From assembly GCF_004614195.1 (NCBI RefSeq), contig NZ_SPUM01000040.1, positions 1 to 38,021 of the forward strand: a stretch of 38,021 bases of DNA. Reading direction: 5' to 3'. Of the stretch, positions 1-8,616 are shown piece after piece. The translations under genes were made by a program, and so were the position numbers. Positions within the stretch are counted from its first letter, which is position 1, and every line of letters begins with the position of its first letter. Source of the stretch: Massilia horti. Its GTDB lineage: Bacteria; Pseudomonadota; Gammaproteobacteria; Burkholderiales; Burkholderiaceae_D. A model generated the notes under the pieces. The model searched no databases. It had not been told where the DNA came from and saw only the letters and a list, made by a program, of their open reading frames with translations.

Positions 1-31
1 GGTTTTTTTATACGTGAAGCTCGCAGGGCGG

Positions 32-145
32 CGTAGGGTGCGCACCTGTGCGCACGCGGTCACAGTTTGCCGGCTCGCGGCGTTGCCGACATGTCGCACC
101 GTTCGCACCGCGTGCGCACAGGTGCGCACAGGTGCGCGCCCTACG
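32..145. repeat. REPIN-like inverted repeat element 1
   Basis: Two inverted arms lie at 32-59 and 108-145. The left arm begins CGTAGGGTGCGCACCTGTGC and ends ACGCGG; the right arm is its reverse complement, expanded by a 10-bp duplication of CAGGTGCGCA so that it carries an extra GTGCGCA-type unit. The 48-bp core contains GGCTCGCGG, which recurs in the cores at 20532-20695 and 30721-30840. The GTAG head followed by a palindrome is the known layout of REP sequences tied to RAYT transposases; assigning it to that class is inference. Confidence 0.75.
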
Positions 146-181
146 CCGTGCAATACGAACGCCGCGAAATGACGCCAGGAC

Positions 182-328
182 CTACGAAAAATACGCTTCC
201 GAAGCAAACACGACGGCAACGATGAGCAGCACCGCGACCGCCAGCACCACCAGCAGCCGGCCGAACTTCGGCGAGCCTACCGTTTCCGGTTCGGATGGCA
301 TGTCGTTGTCGTCGCTGAACTCTCTCAT
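182..328 (-). CDS. 48-residue single-pass membrane protein, coupled to qorA
   Basis: I do not recognise a family. Read on the minus strand, the 48-residue product has an acidic polar N-terminus (MREFSDDNDMPSEPE), a short basic stretch (KFGR) and then one strongly hydrophobic segment, about residues 25-42, ending just before the C-terminus. That suggests a small inner-membrane protein with its N-terminus in the cytoplasm. The ATG overlaps the qorA stop codon in an ATGA tetranucleotide at 325-328, so translational coupling is likely and supports a real gene despite its size. It would be the last gene of the EamA-mgsA-qorA operon. The function is unknown; a membrane partner of the quinone reductase is only a guess. 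Confidence 0.65.
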   Translation of the reverse strand: MREFSDDNDMPSEPETVGSPKFGRLLVVLAVAVLLIVAVVFASEAYFS

Positions 329-1299
329 GGCAGCAAAATAGTCGATCCGGTGGTCTTGCGCGACTCCAGCGCGGTTTGCGCCTTGGCCGCGTCCGCCAAC
401 GGGAATTTCTGGTTGATCTCGATTTTCACCTTGCCGCTCGAAACCATTTGGAACAGGGCGCCCGCCATCGCTTCCAGTTCTTCACGCTTTGACGTATAGG
501 CCATCAGCGATGGCCGGGTAATATACAGCGAGCCGCGCGTGGCAAGTTCGGTCAGCGAAAACGGCGGCACCGCGCCAGAGGAATTGCCAAAGCTCACCAT
601 CAGTCCGCGCGGACGCAGGCAGTCGAGCGACTTGAAAAAGGTTTCCTTGCCAACCGAGTCATACACCACCGGGACCTTTTGACCGTTCGTGATTTCAAGC
701 ACGCGCTGCACCACTTCTTCGGTGTTGTAGTTGATCACGTGGGCCGCGCCGTGCGCTTTCGCCAATTCCGCTTTTTCCTTCGACCCGACGGTGCCGATCA
801 GGTTCGCGCCCAGCGCGCGTGCCCACTGGCAAGCGATCAGGCCGACGCCTCCGGCCGCGGCATGGAACAGGATCGTCTCGCCCTGTTTGACTTGGTAGGT
901 GCGAGTGAGCAGGTACTCGACGGTCAGGCCACGCAGCATCATGGCGGCCGCGGTTTCGAACGAAATGTTGTCCGGCAGGTGTACAAGTATATGGGCCGGC
1001 ATCACCCGCGCTTCGCTGTACCCGCCCAAAGGTCCGCCGGCGTAGGCCACCCGGTCGCCGGGTTTGATGTGGGTGACGCCCTCGCCCACCGCCTCGACCA
1101 CGCCGGCGCCTTCCAGGCCCAGCCCGGACGGCAGCGACACCGGGTACAGGCCGGTACGGTAATAGTTGTCGATGTAGTTCACGCCGATCGCGTGCTGGCG
1201 CACACGGGCCTCGCCCGGGCCCGGATCGCCGACCTCGACGTCGACGTATTCCAGCACCTCCGGGCCGCCGGTTCTTGAGAAACGAATTGCTTTTGCCAT
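325..1299 (-). CDS. qorA: NADPH:quinone oxidoreductase, QorA type
   Basis: This is a zinc-independent medium-chain dehydrogenase/reductase of 324 residues, close to the 327 of E. coli QorA. It should reduce quinones with NADPH in the cytoplasm. The GroES-like half carries NYIDNYYRTGLY (41-52), a QorA-type substrate-pocket motif, and the Rossmann half carries AAGGVG (148-153) for the NADPH pyrophosphate. No structural zinc Cys cluster is present, as expected for this subgroup. The start is set by an AGGAG ribosome-binding site just upstream of two consecutive ATG codons (1302 and 1299); the second gives the family's usual N-terminus MAKAIRF. A longer reading to 1374 has no such support. It lies 78 bp after mgsA and overlaps the next small gene by 4 bp. 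Confidence 0.92.
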   Translation of the reverse strand: MAKAIRFSRTGGPEVLEYVDVEVGDPGPGEARVRQHAIGVNYIDNYYRTGLYPVSLPSGLGLEGAGVVEAVGEGVTHIKPGDRVAYAGGPLGGYSEARVMPAHILVHLPDNISFETAAAMMLRGLTVEYLLTRTYQVKQGETILFHAAAGGVGLIACQWARALGANLIGTVGSKEKAELAKAHGAAHVINYNTEEVVQRVLEITNGQKVPVVYDSVGKETFFKSLDCLRPRGLMVSFGNSSGAVPPFSLTELATRGSLYITRPSLMAYTSKREELEAMAGALFQMVSSGKVKIEINQKFPLADAAKAQTALESRKTTGSTILLP

Positions 1300-1380
1300 C
1301 ATCGTGCTCCTGTTCTGGTTTGCGGTCTTTCGCAGAGTACGCGGGACTGGAGCGGCCCGCACGCCCTGCGTCACTTCACA

Positions 1381-1767
1381 TCACTTCTTGCGCGCCAGGA
1401 GCATCAACTGCGACAACACCAGCCGCCCGGTCGACACATTGGTCGCGCAGGGAATGTTGTGCACGTCGCAGGCTCGCACCAGCGCGTTGATGTCCGGCTC
1501 GTGCGGTTGCGGGGTCATCGGGTCGCGCAAAAAAACCACCGCGTCGATTTCGCCCTCCACCAGTTTGGCGCCGATCTGCAGGTCGCCGCCGAACGGCCCT
1601 GAATGCATGCGCTCGATCGTCAGCCCCAGTTCGTTGGCCAGGCGTCCGCCCGTGGTGCCGGTCGCGGACAGTCGGCAGCCGCGCAAAAAATCCACGTACT
1701 CGGCCGCCAGCGCGATGATGTCGTCTTTTTTCTTGTCGTGCGCGATGAGCGCGATACGTGGTTTCAT
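1381..1767 (-). CDS. mgsA: Methylglyoxal synthase
   Basis: The product converts dihydroxyacetone phosphate to methylglyoxal and phosphate, the entry to the methylglyoxal bypass of glycolysis used when phosphate is short. It has 128 residues, shorter than E. coli MgsA (152) because the C-terminal tail is trimmed. Family motifs are present: the N-terminal [10 protein letters not shown], the phosphate-binding TGTTG (36-40), SGPFGGD (56-62) whose Asp62 corresponds to the catalytic base, and [11 protein letters not shown] (82-92) with the active-site His89. The start follows a GGAG ribosome-binding site. It begins 14 bp after the EamA gene and belongs to the same operon; the neighbouring quinone reductase would fit a reactive-carbonyl or redox theme, which is inference. 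Confidence 0.93.
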   Translation of the reverse strand: MKPRIALIAHDKKKDDIIALAAEYVDFLRGCRLSATGTTGGRLANELGLTIERMHSGPFGGDLQIGAKLVEGEIDAVVFLRDPMTPQPHEPDINALVRACDVHNIPCATNVSTGRLVLSQLMLLARKK

Positions 1768-1781
1768 CTCCGCTCCGTTCT

Positions 1782-2702
1782 CTATTTTTTTAGCGACAGC
1801 ATGTAAATTCCAACCAGCACAAGTGCGGTTCCGGCCAGCTGCACCGAGGTGATCGGCTCGCCGAGGATGGCAAAGCCGAGAAACAGCGTGGACACGGGCC
1901 CGATCATGCCGGCCTGGGACGCGGTGGTGGCGCCGATGCGCTGCACCGCGACCATCGTCATGAACACCGGGAAGATGGTACAGAATATCCCGTTCACGAG
2001 CGAGAGCCAGTAGACCGGCGCGGGCTGGATCAGCAGGCTTGCCGGCCGCAGCAGGAAAAATTGCAGGATGCATGCCACGCTCGACACGCACATCGCGTAC
2101 GACACCAGGCGCAGCGAGCCGATCCGGCGCACCATCTCGCCCGAGCCAAGCAGGTAGATCGCATACGTCACTGCCGAACCCAGCACCAGCAGCGAACCGG
2201 TCACCGTGCTACCGGCGCCGGCGCCAAGGTCATGCGCGAACACCAGCACGATGCCGGTATATGACAGCCCCAGGGCCAGCCATTCGACGCGGCTGATGCG
2301 GCGCTTGAGAAACAGCGACGTGATCATCAGCACGAAGGTCGGCGTGAGGAACAGGATCAGGCGCTCCAGCCCGACCGAAATGTATTGCAGCCCGAGGAAA
2401 TCGAGAAAGCTCGACAGGTAGTAGCCGACCAGGCCCAGCCCCAGCAAGCGCCAGCGGTCGGCGCTGGCCAATGGCGCTTCGGTGCGCATCTTCCAGACCG
2501 CCACGGCCGCGAAGAACGGCAGCGAGAACAACATCCGGAACGCGATCAGGGTGATGGCGTCGATGTGGTAGCGGTACAGCAGTTTGGCGACCACCGCCTT
2601 GGTGGAAAACAGGACTGCCCCGGCGATGGCGATGGCCAGGCCGGCGATCAGGGCAGGACGGGAGACAGCAGGAATCGGTGCGGCCGTTGCAATCTTACTC
2701 AT
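1782..2702 (-). CDS. EamA-family (DMT superfamily) transporter
   Basis: This is an integral membrane protein of 306 residues with about ten hydrophobic helices arranged as two similar halves of five, the standard EamA/RhaT-type drug/metabolite exporter layout. Family-typical stretches include [18 protein letters not shown] at the first helix, [11 protein letters not shown] at the second, and in the second half [30 protein letters not shown], where the GEP motif is characteristic. The substrate cannot be told from sequence; relatives export amino acids, nucleotides or small metabolites. It is the first gene of the minus-strand operon with mgsA and qorA, and is divergent from the DUF2182-like gene. 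No convincing ribosome-binding site precedes the chosen ATG, so the exact start is less sure. Confidence 0.85.
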   Translation of the reverse strand: MSKIATAAPIPAVSRPALIAGLAIAIAGAVLFSTKAVVAKLLYRYHIDAITLIAFRMLFSLPFFAAVAVWKMRTEAPLASADRWRLLGLGLVGYYLSSFLDFLGLQYISVGLERLILFLTPTFVLMITSLFLKRRISRVEWLALGLSYTGIVLVFAHDLGAGAGSTVTGSLLVLGSAVTYAIYLLGSGEMVRRIGSLRLVSYAMCVSSVACILQFFLLRPASLLIQPAPVYWLSLVNGIFCTIFPVFMTMVAVQRIGATTASQAGMIGPVSTLFLGFAILGEPITSVQLAGTALVLVGIYMLSLKK

Positions 2703-2803
2703 CGGAACATTTTAGAACGAAACAAAAAATCTGGCTGATCGTGCTCGCGAACGCTTGCCAACGGCTGTGGTCGAATGTTCGCCAACTCATCCATGGAGAA
2801 CGT

Positions 2804-3634
2804 ATGTCGCAGACCGACGAGTCACCGAGCCGCACCCGCTCGCCTTCGGGAGCGGCATGCGCGGCCAGCCTGGCCGACACGGCCGACGTGCTGCGCCGCG
2901 CGCGCCGCCGGGCCGGGACCGAACGCGCGATCGTGCTTGCCGCGCTCGGTGCGCTGACGGTGCTCTGCTGGGCCAGCCTTGCGCTGCCGTTCGAGAGGCT
3001 GAACCTGGAACTGCCGGTGTCGCCGAAAGCGCTGGAGTATGCCCTCCTGTGGGGCCAGTGGAACGCGGCCATGCTGGCGATCCTGCTCCCCGCGCAGGTT
3101 CGCACCACCCTGCTCTACCTGCGGGCGGCGCGCTACCGTTACCGGGTGCGCTGGCCCTACCTGGCAACCATGCTGTTCGTCTGCGGGCTGGCGTTTGCGC
3201 TGGCGACTTTTGCGGTCGTGGCCGCCGTGGTCCAGCGGCTGCTGGCCGACGCCGGCGTGCTCGATCGGAACCACGCGATCGCCAACTCCACCGTTGTTGC
3301 GCTGATGCTGGTGTCGGCCGGAGTCTACCAGTGGACCCCGCCCAAGCTGGCCAGCCTCGAACACTTCCACGCGCCGCTGCCGTTTGTGCTGGCCGGCTGG
3401 CGGCCGGGTGCCGGCGGTGCCCTGCGCATGGGGCTGGAGGACGGCGTGGCCGCGGTGCGATCCTACTGGCTGCTCGCCGCCCTGCTGCTGGCGACCGGCC
3501 CGCTCCACCTGCTGGGAGTGGCCGCCATTTCCACTCTTGCACTGGCGGAAAAACTGCTGCGCGGCGGCATCATAATCGCCTGCGTCGCGGGCCTTGCACT
3601 TGTTGCCTGGGGCTCACTGATATTGTTTCCGTAA
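2804..3634 (+). CDS. DUF2182-like integral membrane protein
   Basis: The product has 276 residues with about six predicted membrane segments and a basic cytoplasmic N-terminus. It resembles the DUF2182 family (annotated as predicted metal-binding membrane proteins) through GVYQWTPPK, a downstream HAPLPFVL and GWRPGAGGALRMGLEDG, which follow the order of that family's conserved block. In typical members the segment after YQxTPLK carries a CLxxC-like pair; here it reads ASLEHFHAP, so both Cys are lost and metal binding by that site is doubtful. The ATG at 2804 is preceded by GGAG with 5 bp spacing, better than the in-frame start at 2678, which would overlap the divergent gene. No operon partner is evident, and its function is not known. 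Confidence 0.7.
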   Translation: MSQTDESPSRTRSPSGAACAASLADTADVLRRARRRAGTERAIVLAALGALTVLCWASLALPFERLNLELPVSPKALEYALLWGQWNAAMLAILLPAQVRTTLLYLRAARYRYRVRWPYLATMLFVCGLAFALATFAVVAAVVQRLLADAGVLDRNHAIANSTVVALMLVSAGVYQWTPPKLASLEHFHAPLPFVLAGWRPGAGGALRMGLEDGVAAVRSYWLLAALLLATGPLHLLGVAAISTLALAEKLLRGGIIIACVAGLALVAWGSLILFP

Positions 3635-3653
3635 CGTCTTGGCGAGGGGGCCC

Positions 3654-3664
3654 TATGCTAGAAT
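3654..3664 (+). promoter_or_regulatory. Possible -10 region for yebC-purD
   Basis: The short gap before yebC contains TATGCTAGAAT, which holds two overlapping -10-like hexamers (TATGCT and TAGAAT), about 40-50 bp upstream of the ATG. No good -35 sits at 16-18 bp; TTGGCG at 3639 is only 14 bp from the second hexamer. This is a weak prediction. Confidence 0.3.
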
Positions 3665-3704
3665 GACGTCCACTTTTGCATACCGTCTATAGGAACTTTC
3701 GAAC

Positions 3705-4430
3705 ATGGCTGGACACAGCAAATGGGCCAATATCAAACATAAAAAAGCCGCCACCGACGCCAAGCGCGGCAAAATCTGGACCCGCTTGATCAAGGAAATC
3801 ACCGTTGCGGCGCGCATGGGCGGCGGGGATGTCACGGCCAATCCGCGCCTGCGCCTGGCGGTCGAAAAAGCGGCCGACGCGAACATGCCGAAAGATAACG
3901 TCAACCGCGCGATCCAGCGCGGCGCCGGCGGCCTGGAAGGCGTGAACTACGAGGAAGTGCGCTACGAAGGCTACGGCATCGGCGGCGCCGCGATCATCGT
4001 CGACTGCATGACCGACAACCGCGTGCGCACCGTGGCCGAAGTACGCCACGCGTTCAGCAAGTTCGGCGGCAACATGGGCACCGAGGGTTCGGTCTCGTTC
4101 ATGTTCAAGCACGTCGGCCAGTTCCTGTTCGCCCCCGGCGCGGAAGAAGACAAGCTGATGGAAGCGGCGCTGGAAGCCGGCGCGGACGACGTGATCACCG
4201 ACGACGAAGGCGGCTTCGAAGTGCTGTGCGACCCGAACGCGTTTGCCGGCGTCAAGGAAGCGCTGGAAAAGGCCGGCTTCAAGGCCGATTCGGCGGAAGT
4301 CATCATGAAGCCGGACACCGAAACCGAGTTCACCGGCGAAGACGCGCAGAAGATGCAGAAACTGCTCGACGCCCTGGAAAACCTGGACGACGTGCAGGAA
4401 GTCTATACCAACGCCGTCATCGAAGATTAA
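3705..4430 (+). CDS. yebC: YebC/PmpR (TACO1) family protein
   Basis: This 241-residue protein is a member of the YebC/TACO1 family. Members were annotated as DNA-binding transcriptional regulators (PmpR) and have also been implicated in translation of difficult peptide stretches. The hallmark N-terminus [20 protein letters not shown] is present, followed by [23 protein letters not shown] and [16 protein letters not shown], in the family order and at the normal family length. The ATG lies 9 bp after an AGGAA ribosome-binding site. It is followed by purD after only 7 bp, so the two are probably cotranscribed. It should act in the cytoplasm; the biological target cannot be read from this sequence. 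Confidence 0.95.
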   Translation: MAGHSKWANIKHKKAATDAKRGKIWTRLIKEITVAARMGGGDVTANPRLRLAVEKAADANMPKDNVNRAIQRGAGGLEGVNYEEVRYEGYGIGGAAIIVDCMTDNRVRTVAEVRHAFSKFGGNMGTEGSVSFMFKHVGQFLFAPGAEEDKLMEAALEAGADDVITDDEGGFEVLCDPNAFAGVKEALEKAGFKADSAEVIMKPDTETEFTGEDAQKMQKLLDALENLDDVQEVYTNAVIED

Positions 4431-4437
4431 GTTACGT

Positions 4438-5703
4438 ATGAAAATCCTGGTAGTCGGCTCTGGCGGCCGCGAACACGCCCTGGCCTGGAAACTGGCCCAA
4501 TCGGAACGCATCCAGATGGTGTACGTGGCCCCCGGCAACGGCGGCACCGCCCGCGATCCGCGGCTCGTCAACGTCGACCTCACCGACCCGGCAGCGCTGG
4601 CTGACTTTGTCGTCGCCGAAAATGTCGGCCTGACCGTGGTCGGCCCGGAAGCGCCGCTGGCGGCCGGCATCGTCAACCTGTTCCGCTCGCGCGGCCTGAA
4701 AATCTTCGGCGCGACGCGCGAAGCGGCGCAGCTGGAAAGCTCGAAGGACTTCGCCAAGGCCTTCATGTCGCGCCACAACATCCCGACCGCGACCTACCAG
4801 AGCTTCACCGACGCCGGCGCGGCGCACGCCTATGTCGACGCCAACGGCGCGCCGATCGTGATCAAGGCCGACGGCCTGGCCGCGGGCAAGGGCGTGGTGG
4901 TGGCGATGACGCTGGACGAGGCGCACCAGGCGATCGACCACATGCTGTCGGATAACCGCTTCGGCGACGCCGGCGCGCGCATCGTGATCGAAGAATTCCT
5001 CGAAGGCGAAGAAGCCAGCTTCATCGTCATGTGCGACGGCAAGAACGTGCTGGCGCTGGCCACATCCCAGGACCACAAGCGCCTGCTGGACAACGACCAG
5101 GGACCGAACACCGGCGGCATGGGCGCCTACTCGCCGGCGCCGATCGTCACCCCGACGCTGCACGCACGCGTGATGCGCGAGATCATCATGCCGACCATCC
5201 AGGGCATGGCCAGGGACGGCTTCCAGTACACCGGTTTCCTGTACGCGGGCTTGATGATCGACTCACACGGCAACCCGAAGACGCTTGAATTCAACTGCCG
5301 CATGGGCGACCCGGAAACGCAGCCGATCATGGCGCGCTTGAAGAGTGATTTCGTCAGCGTGCTGGAGCACGCCTGCAACGGCACGCTCGACACGGTGGAA
5401 CTGGAGTGGGACCGCCGCACGGCGGTGGGCGTGGTGATGGCCGCGGCGGGTTATCCGGACAGCCCGCGCAAGGGCGACATCATCGAAGGTATCCCGCAGG
5501 AGGCGCCGGAATGCGTCACCTTCCACGCCGGCACGCAGCTTGTCGACGGCAAGCTGCTGACCTCGGGCGGCCGGGTACTGTGCGTGGTGGGGCTGGGCGA
5601 CAACGTCAAGCTGGCGCAGAAGCAGGCTTATGACGCGGTCGAACAGATCCATTTCAACGGCGCGCAGTATCGCCGCGATATCGGCTGGCGCGCGGCGAAG
5701 TAA
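4438..5703 (+). CDS. purD: Phosphoribosylamine-glycine ligase (GAR synthetase)
   Basis: The product catalyses the second step of de novo purine synthesis, joining glycine to 5-phosphoribosylamine with ATP. It has 421 residues, the usual bacterial length. The N-terminal domain begins MKILVVGSGGREHALAWKL and carries GPEAPLAAGI. The ATP-grasp core has IKADGLAAGKGVVVA (141-155), EEFLEGEEAS and SQDHKRLLDNDQGPNTGGMG, and the metal-binding EFNCRMGDPETQ follows. All active-site segments look intact. It starts 7 bp after yebC without a strong ribosome-binding site of its own, consistent with coupled expression. A REP-like arm follows the stop by 27 bp. Confidence 0.97.
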   Translation: MKILVVGSGGREHALAWKLAQSERIQMVYVAPGNGGTARDPRLVNVDLTDPAALADFVVAENVGLTVVGPEAPLAAGIVNLFRSRGLKIFGATREAAQLESSKDFAKAFMSRHNIPTATYQSFTDAGAAHAYVDANGAPIVIKADGLAAGKGVVVAMTLDEAHQAIDHMLSDNRFGDAGARIVIEEFLEGEEASFIVMCDGKNVLALATSQDHKRLLDNDQGPNTGGMGAYSPAPIVTPTLHARVMREIIMPTIQGMARDGFQYTGFLYAGLMIDSHGNPKTLEFNCRMGDPETQPIMARLKSDFVSVLEHACNGTLDTVELEWDRRTAVGVVMAAAGYPDSPRKGDIIEGIPQEAPECVTFHAGTQLVDGKLLTSGGRVLCVVGLGDNVKLAQKQAYDAVEQIHFNGAQYRRDIGWRAAK

Positions 5704-5730
5704 GCGCAGCAGGCTGAATTGACGGTGCAA

Positions 5731-5817
5731 CCGCGTGCGCACAGGTGCGCACCCTACGATCCCCTAAGGTCAGCGCCGGTGAATCGCCCCGTAGGGTGCG
5801 CACCTGTGCGCACGCGG
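5731..5817. repeat. Pair of REP-like arms, inverted order (element 2)
   Basis: Two perfect 28-bp arms lie at 5731-5758 (starting CCGCGTGCGCACAGGTGCGC) and 5790-5817 (its reverse complement), separated by 31 bp of unrelated sequence. Here the GTAG ends face each other, the opposite of the other paired elements in this window. This could be two neighbouring solitary REPs, or the adjoining halves of two elements. It sits between purD and the hemF promoter. Each arm can itself fold through GTGCGCA/TGCGCAC with a CCTG loop. Confidence 0.8.
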
Positions 5818-5859
5818 AACGCCGCGCAGTGTTAGCCCATGCCGTTACGCCGGAACACT

Positions 5860-5889
5860 TTGTTATAAAAACCCTTGGCAGTGTACAAT
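5860..5889 (+). promoter_or_regulatory. Putative sigma70 promoter of hemF operon
   Basis: TTGTTA at 5860-5865 and TACAAT at 5884-5889 are separated by 18 bp, giving a transcription start about 25 bp before the hemF ATG. The stretch is locally A/T-rich (TTATAAAAACCC) in a GC-rich surrounding. It would drive hemF and, by the overlaps downstream, nadD, rsfS, rlmH and maf. Confidence 0.45.
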
Positions 5890-5919
5890 CTGTCCACTTT
5901 AAACCTCGACTGAAACCAG

Positions 5920-6831
5920 ATGTCCTCCCCCTCCCCCGCCGCCGTCAAGGCCTGGCTGCTCGACCTTCAGGCGCGCATCGTGCAGGCGCTCGAAGAGATC
6001 GACGGCAAGCCGTTCCTGCGCGAGCACTGGGAGCGCCCCGAGGGCGGCGGCGGCATCTCGCGCCTGATCGAGGAAGGTAATGTGTTCGAGCGCGGCGGCG
6101 TGAACTTCTCGCACGTGATGGGCAAGAGCCTGCCGCCGTCCGCGATGGCCGCGCGCCCCGAACTGGCCGGCCGCGCCTGGGAAGCGATGGGCGTGTCGCT
6201 GGTGCTCCATCCGCGCAACCCGTACGCGCCCACGGTCCACATGAACGTGCGCTTCTTCGAGGCGACCGCCGAAGGCCAGGAGCCGGTATGGTGGTTCGGC
6301 GGCGGCATGGACCTCACGCCGTACTACGGTTTCGAAGACGACGCCCGCCACTTCCACCAGGTCTGCCGCGACGCGCTTGCGCCCTACGGCAGCACCCTGC
6401 ACGACCGTTTCAAGAAGTGGTGCGACGAGTACTTCTACATCAAGCACCGCAAGGAGCCGCGCGGCGTGGGCGGCATCTTCTTCGACGACTTCAACGAAGC
6501 CGGCTTCGATATGTCGTACGCGATGGTGCAGAGCGTGGGCGAGAGCTTCCTGCGCGCCTACCTGCCGATCCTGCAGCGGCGCAAGGACGCGTCCTACGGC
6601 GAACGCGAACGCGACTTCCAGTCCTACCGGCGCGGCCGCTACGTCGAGTTCAACCTGGTGTGGGACCGTGGCACCCTGTTCGGCCTGCAGTCGGGCGGGC
6701 GCACGGAAGCGATCCTGATGTCGCTGCCGCCGATCGTCAAATGGCGCTACGACTGGCACCCCGAGCCGGGCTCGCCGGAAGCGCGGCTGTACACCGACTT
6801 CCTGGTCCACAAGGATTGGCTCGCTTCGTGA
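5920..6831 (+). CDS. hemF: Coproporphyrinogen III oxidase, oxygen-dependent
   Basis: This 303-residue cytoplasmic enzyme decarboxylates coproporphyrinogen III to protoporphyrinogen IX using O2, a late step of haem synthesis. Family blocks are intact: [13 protein letters not shown] near the N-terminus, [54 protein letters not shown], and the C-terminal [20 protein letters not shown] followed by [11 protein letters not shown]. The length equals that of E. coli HemF (299) within a few residues. The stop overlaps the GTG start of nadD in GTGA, so translation of the two is coupled. An oxygen-dependent enzyme fits an aerobic or microaerobic host. Confidence 0.97.
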   Translation: MSSPSPAAVKAWLLDLQARIVQALEEIDGKPFLREHWERPEGGGGISRLIEEGNVFERGGVNFSHVMGKSLPPSAMAARPELAGRAWEAMGVSLVLHPRNPYAPTVHMNVRFFEATAEGQEPVWWFGGGMDLTPYYGFEDDARHFHQVCRDALAPYGSTLHDRFKKWCDEYFYIKHRKEPRGVGGIFFDDFNEAGFDMSYAMVQSVGESFLRAYLPILQRRKDASYGERERDFQSYRRGRYVEFNLVWDRGTLFGLQSGGRTEAILMSLPPIVKWRYDWHPEPGSPEARLYTDFLVHKDWLAS

Positions 6832-7478
6832 CCCGCTGCATCGCCCTGCTGGGCGGGAGTTTTGACCCGGTTCACCACGGCCACGTGGCGCTGGCCACGC
6901 TGTTTGCCGGCCTGCTGCAGCCGGACGAACTGCGCATCATCCCGGCCGGAAAACCATGGTACAAGTCCGGCCTGCGGGCGAGCGATGCCGACCGCGTGGC
7001 GATGCTCGAGCGGGCCTTCAAGGATGCGAAGCTGTCCGTCGTGCTCGATATGCAGGAGATCGAGCGCGCCGCGCCGACCTACACCGTCGACACCTTGAAA
7101 AACGTGCGGGCCGAGGTGGGGCCCGATGCGTCGGTCGTGTTCATCATGGGCGCCGACCAGCTGCGCATGCTCGACACCTGGCGCGAGTGGCGCACGTTGT
7201 TCGAGCTGGCCAACATCGCGGTGGCGGCGCGGCCGGGCTTTGCGCTCGACCACGAAACGTTGCCGCCCGCGGTAGCGGACGAACTGCGGCGCCGCCTGGC
7301 CACCCCAAGCGAGGTACGCGCAACTGCTGCGGGCCGGGTGTGCGTCGTCCAAACGCTGGCGGTCGACATCTCGGCCACCCAGGTGCGCGAGGCGATCCGA
7401 ACCGGCACCGACACAAACGCGCTCATTGCGCCGCAAGTGCTAGACTATATTCAACAACACAATCTATACAAGAGCTAA
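6828..7478 (+). CDS. nadD: Nicotinate-nucleotide adenylyltransferase
   Basis: The product adenylates nicotinate mononucleotide to give deamido-NAD in NAD synthesis. It has 216 residues with a nucleotidyltransferase Rossmann fold. [14 protein letters not shown] near the N-terminus contains the GxFxPxHxGH signature, PAGKPWYK lies in the substrate region, and the C-terminal [12 protein letters not shown] is the ISxxxIR-like ATP motif. I place the start at the GTG that overlaps the hemF stop (GTGA, 6828-6831), because it puts the signature at the family's usual distance; an upstream in-frame ATG would lie deep inside hemF. The stop overlaps the rsfS ATG by one base (TAATG). Confidence 0.95.
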   Translation: MTRCIALLGGSFDPVHHGHVALATLFAGLLQPDELRIIPAGKPWYKSGLRASDADRVAMLERAFKDAKLSVVLDMQEIERAAPTYTVDTLKNVRAEVGPDASVVFIMGADQLRMLDTWREWRTLFELANIAVAARPGFALDHETLPPAVADELRRRLATPSEVRATAAGRVCVVQTLAVDISATQVREAIRTGTDTNALIAPQVLDYIQQHNLYKS

Positions 7479-8137
7479 TGGATATCAAAAAACTGCAAAC
7501 GATCGTCGTGGACGCCCTCGAAGACGTCAAGGGCCAGGACATCGTCCTTTTCGACACCACCGGCCTGACCAGCCTGTTCGACCGCATTGCCGTGGTCTCG
7601 GGCACGTCGAACCGCCAGACCAAGGCGCTGGCCGCCTCGGTGCGCGACAAGGTCAAGGAATCGGGCGGCGACGTGGTCGGCATGGAAGGTGAAGACACCG
7701 GCGAATGGGTGCTGGTCGACCTGGGCGACATGATCGTCCACATCATGCAGCCCGCAATCCGCCAGTACTACCGCCTCGAAGAGATCTGGGGCGAAAAGCC
7801 GGTCAAGCTGGGCGCGGCCAAGCGCAAGTCGAGCGCCGAAGGCGTCGCCGCCGCGGCCGAGCCGAAAACCAAGTCCAAGCACCTGGCGGCCAACCAGGAG
7901 CAGCCGGAAGCCAAGCCGGTCCGCGAGCGCAAACCGGCAGCCCGCAAAGCGGCAGCCGAAACTGCCCCGGCCAAGAAAACCCCGGCGGTAAAAGCAGCCG
8001 TGGGCAAGACCGTCAAGGTCGCCCCCTCCAAGACCGCCGTGGCCGAGGTCAAAGCCAAGCGCGCAGCGAAAGCCGCGGAAGCCGCGCCGGCCAAGAAGGT
8101 CATCAAACGCGTGGTCAGGAAAGCGGCCGCCGAGTAA
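7478..8137 (+). CDS. rsfS: Ribosome silencing factor RsfS with long basic tail
   Basis: Residues 1 to about 112 form a complete RsfS/DUF143 domain, which binds ribosomal protein uL14 and blocks subunit joining in starvation. Visible motifs are LFDRIAVVSGTSNRQTKALA, GMEGEDTGEWVLVDLGDMIVHIM and YYRLEEIWG. Typical RsfS proteins stop soon after this point at about 105-130 residues; this one runs to 219. The extra 100 residues are rich in Lys, Ala and Pro, with APAKKTPAVKAA, APSKTAV and APAKKVIKRVVRKAA resembling histone H1-like or AlgP/PhaF-type tails. The tail is probably disordered and nucleic-acid binding, which is inference. The gene sits in the conserved nadD-rsfS-rlmH order. Confidence 0.93.
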   Translation: MDIKKLQTIVVDALEDVKGQDIVLFDTTGLTSLFDRIAVVSGTSNRQTKALAASVRDKVKESGGDVVGMEGEDTGEWVLVDLGDMIVHIMQPAIRQYYRLEEIWGEKPVKLGAAKRKSSAEGVAAAAEPKTKSKHLAANQEQPEAKPVRERKPAARKAAAETAPAKKTPAVKAAVGKTVKVAPSKTAVAEVKAKRAAKAAEAAPAKKVIKRVVRKAAAE

Positions 8138-8143
8138 GCCTCG

Positions 8144-8614
8144 ATGCAGCTTATTATTGCGGCCGTTGGCCACAAGATGCCGGCCTGGATCGAGGCCGGC
8201 TTTTCGGAATACACCAAACGCATGCCCCCTGAGCTGCGCATCGTGCTCAAGGAAATCAAGCCGGTCGAACGCTCGGGCAGCAAGACCGCGGCCACCGCCA
8301 TGGCGCTCGAACGCGAGCGCATCGAAGCCGTGCTGCCCAAGGGCGTGCGCATCATCGCGCTCGACGAGCGTGGCAAGGACCTTACCAGCGTCGGCCTGTC
8401 CCGCATGCTCGAACAGTGGCAGCAGGACGGGCGCGACACTGCATTTCTCATCGGCGGCGCCGACGGGCTCGACCCCGAACTCAAAGCGCGCGCCGAAGGT
8501 ATGATTCGGATATCAAGCATGACGCTGCCGCACGGGATCGTGCGGATTATGCTTGCCGAGCAGTTGTACCGAGCCTGGAGCATCACCCAAAACCACCCCT
8601 ACCACCGCGTTTGA
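8144..8614 (+). CDS. rlmH: 23S rRNA pseudouridine-1915 N3-methyltransferase
   Basis: RlmH is a small SPOUT-class methyltransferase that acts on assembled 70S ribosomes and methylates pseudouridine 1915 of 23S rRNA with S-adenosylmethionine. This one has 156 residues, matching E. coli RlmH (155). The family N-terminus [20 protein letters not shown] is clear. The trefoil knot carries [11 protein letters not shown], and the C-terminus ends in [18 protein letters not shown], the conserved SAM-binding and dimer segment. It lies 6 bp after rsfS and 2 bp before maf, so it is part of the same operon. Confidence 0.97.
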   Translation: MQLIIAAVGHKMPAWIEAGFSEYTKRMPPELRIVLKEIKPVERSGSKTAATAMALERERIEAVLPKGVRIIALDERGKDLTSVGLSRMLEQWQQDGRDTAFLIGGADGLDPELKARAEGMIRISSMTLPHGIVRIMLAEQLYRAWSITQNHPYHRV

Positions 8615-8616
8615 CC

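Noticed and set aside
48..341. 97-residue plus-strand frame at the window start
   Set aside because: It begins inside a repeat arm, is Arg/Thr/Ser-rich, and is antisense to the better-supported 48-residue membrane protein.
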